Positions 6,536-10,073 of a stretch of DNA of 10,073 nt are shown piece after piece (the first letter of the stretch is position 1; each line of letters starts with the position of its first letter). The stretch covers positions 1-10,073 of the forward strand of contig CBFGWV010000178.1 of assembly GCA_965652545.1 (NCBI GenBank). The letters are read 5' to 3'. Both the position numbers and the translations under genes were made by a program. The notes below the pieces were generated by a model. It was not told where the DNA came from and searched no databases. It was given only the letters and a program-made list of their open reading frames with translations. This DNA is from CBFGWV01 sp965652545. GTDB lineage: Bacteria; Pseudomonadota; Gammaproteobacteria; Competibacterales; Competibacteraceae.

Positions 6536-7129
6536 ATGCGCGCAGCTCGACGATACGGACTTCTCCTCTGCCTGCTGGCCCTGCCCGCGCTGGCCCAAGA
6601 GCGCGAGGCGGACCACGAGGCCTTGCGGGCCATCCTCCAGCAAGGCGCACAGGCCTTGAACACCCGCAACTTCGACGCGATCCCGCCGCTGCTGCACCCG
6701 CAGTTCACCATCATCACCGTCGACAACCGCAAATTCACCACGCTCGATGCGTTCAAGGCCTATTGGAACGGCTTGTTCGAGGGCGAGGACCCGGTCCTGG
6801 AGCGGATCGAAGCCCGGCCGGTGGCGGATGCGCTGACCGAGTTCGTGGGCGACGACGTGGGCGTTGCCCACGGCACCTCCGATGATGTCTACCACTTCCT
6901 CGACGGCGACGTGCGCAGCATGCCGACCCGCTGGACCGCCGTCGTGGCGCGGGATGCGGGCGTTTGGAAGCTGGTGAAGCTCCACTTCTCGGCCAACGTG
7001 CTGGACAACCCGGTGCTGGACGCAACGCGGGACGGTGCGTTGCGAATCACGGCCGCGGTCGGTGCCGGGTTGCTGGTGGTCGGCCTCGTGGCCGGTTTCC
7101 TCTTCGGTCGTCGGCGGCGCCTGGCCTAA
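6536..7129 (+). CDS. Secreted, C-terminally anchored NTF2/SnoaL-like (DUF4440-type) protein
   Basis: No specific function is recognised. The 197-residue protein begins with a signal peptide (MRAARRYGLLLCLLALPALA, then QE; cleavage likely after residue 20). Residues about 25-158 have the pattern of a small NTF2-like alpha+beta barrel: a helix with LNTRNFDAIPPLLHPQFTII, then DAFKAYW, VGVAHGTSDDVYHF, TRWTAVVARDAGVWKLVKLHFSANVLDN. The C-terminus is a single hydrophobic segment (about 169-190, ITAAVGAGLLVVGLVAGFLF) followed by RRRR. That predicts a periplasmic domain held by a C-terminal membrane anchor with a cytoplasmic tail. Members of this fold may bind small ligands or act as enzymes; none can be assigned here. 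It stands alone on the + strand, after a repeat-filled spacer and converging on the ferredoxin operon. The reading frame is secure, the fold assignment moderate. Confidence 0.85.
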   Translation: MRAARRYGLLLCLLALPALAQEREADHEALRAILQQGAQALNTRNFDAIPPLLHPQFTIITVDNRKFTTLDAFKAYWNGLFEGEDPVLERIEARPVADALTEFVGDDVGVAHGTSDDVYHFLDGDVRSMPTRWTAVVARDAGVWKLVKLHFSANVLDNPVLDATRDGALRITAAVGAGLLVVGLVAGFLFGRRRRLA

Positions 7130-7159
7130 GCCAACCCACCAACGCGAGAATCCGCCACC

Positions 7160-7311
7160 CCCTGGGATCGCCGAGTTGTACTCGGCAGCCGGCCAAAGGC
7201 CGGCCTGGAACGGAGCCGCGGTGACTAGACGTTTTGTCTTGCTTTTCAAAGGCACCTGAGAAAAGGCCGAGCTTCGCTCGGCTGCCGAGTACAACTTAAG
7301 CGATCCCAGGG
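7160..7311. repeat. Palindromic repeat element, copy 1 (152 bp)
   Basis: The ends are CCCTGGGATCGC and GCGATCCCAGGG, and the inverted homology continues inward for about 33 nt through GTTGTACTCGGCAGCCG with one 1-nt gap. Each arm also has short internal hairpins: GCCGGCC-AAA-GGCCGGC at 7188-7204 and GCCGAGC-TTC-GCTCGGC at 7266-7282. The central 59 nt (7206-7264) differ from copy 2. It fills the gap between two convergent genes (stops at 7129 and 7334) and could act as a bidirectional transcription stop. No transposase is present, so it fits a MITE or a complex REP-type unit. Confidence 0.88.
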
Positions 7312-7332
7312 CGGCGGTCCCAGGGGGCGGCG
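7304..7332. repeat. Short tandem duplication at the right end of copy 1
   Basis: TCCCAGGGCGGCGG (7304-7317) is followed at once by TCCCAGGGGGCGGCG (7318-7332). The second unit repeats the terminal CCCAGGG of the palindromic element together with its GC-rich flank. It ends just before the ferredoxin stop codon. Confidence 0.6.
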
Positions 7333-7333
7333 A

Positions 7334-7630
7334 TCAACCGATCCTCCGCAACCGCATGCCCCCGGTCACCTTAACCTGACAGGCCAGCCGCGCCCGCGGG
7401 TTGTCGGGGGCGTAGAGCTCGAGCGCCTCGCGCTCGTCCTCGTCAGGCGGCGCAATCGAGCCCTCGCCCAGCGGCTCCAGCTCGACCACGCAGGTGCCGC
7501 ACAGGCCGGCACGACAGCCGAACAGCAGCGGGGAGTTCAGCGCATCGAGCTGCAATGGAAGCACGCTCCCCTCAGGCAGCTCCAGCGGCGCGAAGCCGCT
7601 GTCGGGGAACTCGATGCGATAACGCCTCAC
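7334..7630 (-). CDS. Plant-type [2Fe-2S] ferredoxin
   Basis: A small soluble electron carrier of 98 residues. The cluster ligands are Cys39, Cys44, Cys47 and Cys84 (GCRAGLCGTC and RLACQV), the C-x4-C-x2-C-x36-C pattern of plant-type and oxygenase-associated ferredoxins. The start is GTG at 7630, overlapping the TGA of the diiron oxygenase gene in GTGA, so its translation is probably coupled to that gene. The obvious role is to supply electrons to the diiron enzyme and perhaps to the membrane hydroxylase upstream. No ferredoxin reductase is encoded in the window, so the reductant must come from elsewhere. Family assignment is firm; the partner is inferred from operon structure. Confidence 0.93.
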   Translation of the reverse strand: MRRYRIEFPDSGFAPLELPEGSVLPLQLDALNSPLLFGCRAGLCGTCVVELEPLGEGSIAPPDEDEREALELYAPDNPRARLACQVKVTGGMRLRRIG

Positions 7631-8859
7631 ACCGCCTCCGGCGTGGGCACTGTCACCGGCTCGTCCCGCAGCCGCTCGGCTTGCGCCCGAAAGCGGCGGA
7701 AGGCCGCGCGGTTGGTCGCCAGATACCGGCTGACATCATTGCCGGCCATGTGCCGCATATCCTTGTTGCCCGCGCTCAGCCAGCCCACTGGTTCAACGAA
7801 CAACCGGTACGACTCCACCGCCTCGCGATGGGTGCGCGCGGCGGCCTGCACGCCCTCGGACTCGGCGCAGAAACAGCGCTCGATCATGCCGACGGCCGCC
7901 CCGTGCTCCAGCCCGAACGCCGGGCTGCGCAGCAGGCGGTAGACCGGCGTGAACAAGGCCGGGTCGTACCAGAAGATACCGTTCACCGCGGCCGAGAAGT
8001 GATAGTGGTCGCGCTGGCAACCGGCCACCGCCGCGTTGACCACCCAGCGCTCGAAGGCCGTCGGCTTGGGCACCACGCGCGGCACCTCCAGCCCGACGAT
8101 GCGCGAGGTGTTGAAGTGAAAGCTCTCATCGCAAAAGTGATACCAACTGATCGCCGCCGGCCCGGGCGCCGCGGCCTGGTCCGCCAGCCCCGCGTAATAC
8201 TGCCCCAGCTTGTGCTGGACGATCTTGCCGTTGAGCGTTCGCAGGCCGCGGATCAGCAGATACTGGCTGCCCAGGAACGGGCTGCCGGTCAGCGCCGTGA
8301 ACGCCCGCAACTGCACGCCCTTGAACCAGGTCTTCAGCCGGTTGGTGTCGGCGAACACCATCGTCTCGGTAAACGGATGCCGCATCGGGAAGGTGAACAA
8401 CCGCCGCCCGAACAGCCGGTACTCCACATCCTCGCCGATGGTCTTGAAGGCATTGATATGCACCCGCTCCTGCCGGGTTTCCAGATCCAGGCTGTCGCAG
8501 ATGGGGCGGAAATCCTCGATCCCGTACAAGCCGGCGGCGGACACCTGGTTGAAGAAGATCGTCGCGATCTCCGCCGAGACGATCTGGCTGTAATACGCCA
8601 CCCAATAGAGCTGATTGAGCAGCCGGCGTTGGCTGGGCGTGGCCTCGTCCCACAACGCCGTGCCCCAGAGCAGGGCGTGCTCGGGCGGGTTCCAGTCGCT
8701 GCCCTGGCAGTCTTCCCAGCGATACGCCGCCGTCGCCGCCTCGATGGCCGCCGTCTCGTCCTGCTTGCGGTTGCGGCGCAGGTTGAGTTCCACCTGTTTA
8801 CACAGCGTCGCATCGTCCAGCAGGGAGTGCGGGTGTGCCTGTTCAAGCCCGTGGTGCAC
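7627..8859 (-). CDS. AurF-like non-haem diiron oxygenase
   Basis: The 410-residue protein has the ligand pattern of ferritin-like diiron oxygenases of the AurF/CmlI group, which oxidise amines or C-H bonds using O2. Visible are Glu97 (VSAEIATIF), Glu131 and His134 (QERVH), then His241, Glu245 and His248 (WYHFCDESFH). The H-x3-E-x2-H motif and the 34-residue gap between the first two glutamates fit AurF (Glu101, Glu136/His139, His223/Glu227/His230). The stretch between His134 and His241 is longer than in AurF, and no Glu lies between residues 166 and 244, where AurF has Glu196. The GTG at 8859 is chosen because GGAGGA lies 7 nt before it and the upstream gene stops 2 nt away. The frame stays open much further upstream only as a shadow of that gene. 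The next gene is a coupled ferredoxin, the likely electron donor. The substrate is unknown; the protein may act on the product of the neighbouring membrane hydroxylase. Confidence 0.78.
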   Translation of the reverse strand: MHHGLEQAHPHSLLDDATLCKQVELNLRRNRKQDETAAIEAATAAYRWEDCQGSDWNPPEHALLWGTALWDEATPSQRRLLNQLYWVAYYSQIVSAEIATIFFNQVSAAGLYGIEDFRPICDSLDLETRQERVHINAFKTIGEDVEYRLFGRRLFTFPMRHPFTETMVFADTNRLKTWFKGVQLRAFTALTGSPFLGSQYLLIRGLRTLNGKIVQHKLGQYYAGLADQAAAPGPAAISWYHFCDESFHFNTSRIVGLEVPRVVPKPTAFERWVVNAAVAGCQRDHYHFSAAVNGIFWYDPALFTPVYRLLRSPAFGLEHGAAVGMIERCFCAESEGVQAAARTHREAVESYRLFVEPVGWLSAGNKDMRHMAGNDVSRYLATNRAAFRRFRAQAERLRDEPVTVPTPEAV

Positions 8860-8861
8860 GG

Positions 8862-9611
8862 TCAGATCCTCCAGGGCAGCAGCAATTGGCGCCAGGCCGG
8901 CAGGCCGGTGTCCACGCCATAGCGTTGCGGGTAGTCGGCCGGTTCGGCATAGGTCCCGAACAGCCGGTCCCATACGGCGAGGTTGGCGCCGAAGTTGCGC
9001 GGTGGCGCGTTCTGCGCGTGGTGCAGGTGATGCGCGGCCGGTGTGATGAGCACACGACGCGCCCAGCGCCCGGCCCGCGCCCAGCCGGCAGGCCAGCGGA
9101 TGGCACTGTGCCGCCACAAATCGAGACTGGCGGTGAGCATGGCACCGGCAAACCACGCCGTCTTGTCCGCGCACAGCAACGACAGGAACGCAGCGGGTAC
9201 CAGATAAACGAACAACGGCTGCGCCGCCAGCGCATTGCGGGCACTGACCCAGGCGCCAAGCTGGGTCGCGCTGTGGTGGGTGCGGTGCAAGGCCCAGCCG
9301 CCGCCGTGAAACCAGCGATGTTGCAGGTAATAGAGCAGATCGAGCCCGACGATGTTGAGCAGAAAAGCCGTCGCCGTGCCGGGAATCACCCCGTTCCACG
9401 CCGGCAGGGCACTGGCGAGCAGGTGACCCAGCCACAGCGCCAGCACGGGGATCACCGCGCCCTGGACCAGCAGACCGCTGCCGTTGAGCAGCCAGTCACC
9501 CGCCGTCGCCCGTTGCCTGCCCAGCGGCCGCCAGCGCTCCAGCCCGAACAAGGCCAGGAAGCTCAGCAAGGGCAGGGCGCCGAGAACGGCGTAGGCGGAC
9601 GCGTTAGACAT
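8862..9611 (-). CDS. Fatty acid hydroxylase / sterol desaturase superfamily membrane protein
   Basis: An integral-membrane diiron enzyme that would hydroxylate or desaturate a lipid-like substrate. The 249-residue protein shows the family's histidine clusters: H98-x3-H102 (QHRWFH), H109-x2-HH (HRTHHS, 109-113), a lone His168 in WRHS, and H194-x2-HH (HHLHH, 194-198). The typical ending NFGANLAVWDRLFGTY follows. Hydrophobic stretches at roughly 6-22, 44-66, 80-96 and 132-165 are membrane segments. The ATG at 9611 gives a hydrophobic N-terminus; ATG at 9620 (three residues longer) is equally possible, and neither has a strong ribosome site. It is the first gene of the minus-strand operon and ends 2 nt before the diiron oxygenase start, with the ferredoxin as third gene. 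The substrate cannot be read from sequence; sterol, carotenoid, alkylglycerol and fatty acid enzymes all share this fold. Confidence 0.92.
   Translation of the reverse strand: MSNASAYAVLGALPLLSFLALFGLERWRPLGRQRATAGDWLLNGSGLLVQGAVIPVLALWLGHLLASALPAWNGVIPGTATAFLLNIVGLDLLYYLQHRWFHGGGWALHRTHHSATQLGAWVSARNALAAQPLFVYLVPAAFLSLLCADKTAWFAGAMLTASLDLWRHSAIRWPAGWARAGRWARRVLITPAAHHLHHAQNAPPRNFGANLAVWDRLFGTYAEPADYPQRYGVDTGLPAWRQLLLPWRI
8867..8872 (-). promoter_or_regulatory. Ribosome binding site of the diiron oxygenase gene
   Basis: On the minus strand GGAGGA ends 7 nt before the GTG at 8859, within the last codons of the desaturase-family gene. It decides the start of a frame that otherwise remains open to about 9435. 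Confidence 0.7.
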
Positions 9612-9749
9612 GCCTGGCATTGTTGGCCGGGTTCGGCGGCATGCCAAGGGCGTAGTGGCGCATGTGCCTGAAGTAGCGCCTGATGCGCCACACAGCGGCG
9701 CGCAACGAGACGCGAACGCGGTCACCGGGAGACTCTACAAGCGGGCCTC

Positions 9750-9900
9750 CCCTGGGATCGCCGAGTTGCACTCGGCAGCCGGCCAACGGCCGGCCAGGAC
9801 CGAAGCCCTCGATACCGAACGACTCGCATCGCCATGCCATCGCACCCACAAACGGCCGAGCTGCGCTCGGCTGCCGAGTACAACTTAAGCGATCCCAGGG
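9750..9900. repeat. Palindromic repeat element, copy 2 (151 bp)
   Basis: Same ends as copy 1 (CCCTGGGATCGC and GCGATCCCAGGG), the same two arms, and the same right-arm asymmetry (CTTAAG only in the right arm). The internal hairpins are GCCGGCC-AAC-GGCCGGC at 9778-9794 and GCCGAGC-TGC-GCTCGGC at 9855-9871; compared with copy 1 only loop bases change. The central 58 nt (9796-9853) share no obvious sequence with copy 1. It has the same orientation as copy 1 and sits between divergent genes, so here it cannot act merely as a convergent terminator. Confidence 0.88.
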
Positions 9901-9997
9901 GGTGCCGGAAACAAGGCGTCCAGTCTCGAATGCCACCTCGTCCGGTTGCACATGGTGCGACCAACGCCATCGCAATCACCGGCCACCACCCCCCGTC

Positions 9998-10003
9998 TAC
10001 AAT
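9998..10003 (+). promoter_or_regulatory. Possible -10 box before the Rieske-like gene
   Basis: TACAAT lies 27 nt upstream of the ATG at 10031 and is close to the sigma-70 TATAAT consensus in a GC-rich setting. No good -35 box is seen at the normal spacing (about 9975-9980), so it is tentative. Confidence 0.3.
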
Positions 10004-10030
10004 GCAACGACTCCCACCCGACCGGTCGCC

Positions 10031-10073
10031 ATGCCCCACTTCAAGCCCTACTGGTACATCGCCGCCGAATCCC
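10031..10073 (+). CDS. Probable Rieske-type oxygenase, N-terminal 14 codons
   Basis: Only the first 14 residues are in the window: MPHFKPYWYIAAES. The pattern of an aromatic pair followed by a small-residue stretch (YWYIAAES) resembles the N-terminus of Rieske [2Fe-2S] oxygenase alpha subunits, which often begin with a W-Y-x-A/V-A-x-S motif just before the Rieske domain. The cluster ligands (CxH and CxxH) would lie beyond the window, so the call rests on this short match and on the neighbouring oxygenase and ferredoxin genes. It is divergent from that operon. A TACAAT box lies 27 nt upstream; no clear Shine-Dalgarno is visible before the ATG. Confidence 0.55.
   Translation, partial: MPHFKPYWYIAAES

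Larger units (their letters stand above)
9612..10030. other. Divergent intergenic spacer
   Basis: This 419-nt gap lies between the start of the minus-strand oxygenase operon and the start of the probable Rieske gene, so it should contain both promoters. It holds palindromic element copy 2 (9750-9900). In 9612-9749 I see no gene or clear promoter box. In 9901-10030 only a TACAAT-like -10 candidate stands out. Confidence 0.7.

Noticed and set aside
6211..7311. CRISPR array or tRNA in the repeat-bearing spacers
   Set aside because: The repeats are inverted pairs with nested hairpins, without regularly spaced direct repeats, and no cloverleaf with a CCA-type acceptor could be drawn.
7627..8859. 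Ribonucleotide reductase small subunit or fatty acyl-ACP desaturase as the identity of the diiron protein
   Set aside because: Those families use two E/D-x-x-H motifs without the H-x3-E-x2-H arrangement seen at 241-248, which points to the AurF group.
7555..8922. 455-codon open frame on the plus strand opposite the diiron oxygenase
   Set aside because: The minus strand carries a protein with metal-ligand motifs, a ribosome site and coupled neighbours. The plus-strand product has no domain and low-complexity Arg/Gln/His-rich composition.
8860..9435. N-terminal extension of the diiron oxygenase frame by about 190 residues
   Set aside because: The extra sequence is an out-of-frame reading of the desaturase-family gene. 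The GTG at 8859 with GGAGGA 7 nt before it gives a sensible start.
9604..10039. Small open frames on both strands across repeat copy 2
   Set aside because: They translate the repeat arms (LYSAAERSSA-like segments) that also appear from copy 1, so they reflect the repeat and not a gene.

Overview
The window is GC-rich and gene-dense, with short gaps, many overlapping start and stop codons, and several GTG starts. Protein families and small palindromic intergenic repeats suggest a proteobacterium, probably a gammaproteobacterium; I cannot name the genus.

Positions 1-6198 (+ strand) hold the 3' part of one long operon. It starts inside an ABC transporter ATPase, continues with a second complete ATPase of the same CUT1/MalK-like sugar/polyol type, and then encodes a whole phosphoenolpyruvate-dependent dihydroxyacetone (Dha) kinase system: dhaL, a DhaM reduced to its EIIA domain, a stand-alone HPr, a full enzyme I, a small uncharacterised HTH-like protein, and dhaK. 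Seven junctions have overlaps of 4 to 29 nt or gaps of 6 to 18 nt, so co-transcription is very likely. The inferred logic is that the ABC system imports a C3 polyol or related substrate (permeases and binding protein would lie upstream), while phosphate passes from PEP to EI, HPr, DhaM and DhaL-ADP, and finally to dihydroxyacetone held covalently on DhaK. The operon carries its own EI and HPr and so need not rely on a general PTS.

Positions 6199-6535 are non-coding and contain a 178-bp inverted-repeat element whose two arms each fold as a hairpin, with compensatory differences between arms. Positions 6536-7129 (+) encode a secreted, C-terminally membrane-anchored NTF2/SnoaL-like protein. It converges on the next operon across a 152-bp palindromic element (7160-7311).

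Positions 7334-9611 (- strand) are a tight three-gene operon, read from right to left: a membrane fatty-acid hydroxylase/sterol desaturase-family protein, an AurF-like non-haem diiron oxygenase, and a plant-type [2Fe-2S] ferredoxin. The junctions are a 2-nt gap and a GTGA overlap. Upstream and divergent, the first 14 codons of a probable Rieske oxygenase begin at 10031. The divergent spacer carries a second copy of the palindromic element (9750-9900). Together these look like an uncharacterised oxidative pathway. With the HTH-like protein inside the Dha operon, this cluster is the most interesting part of the window.
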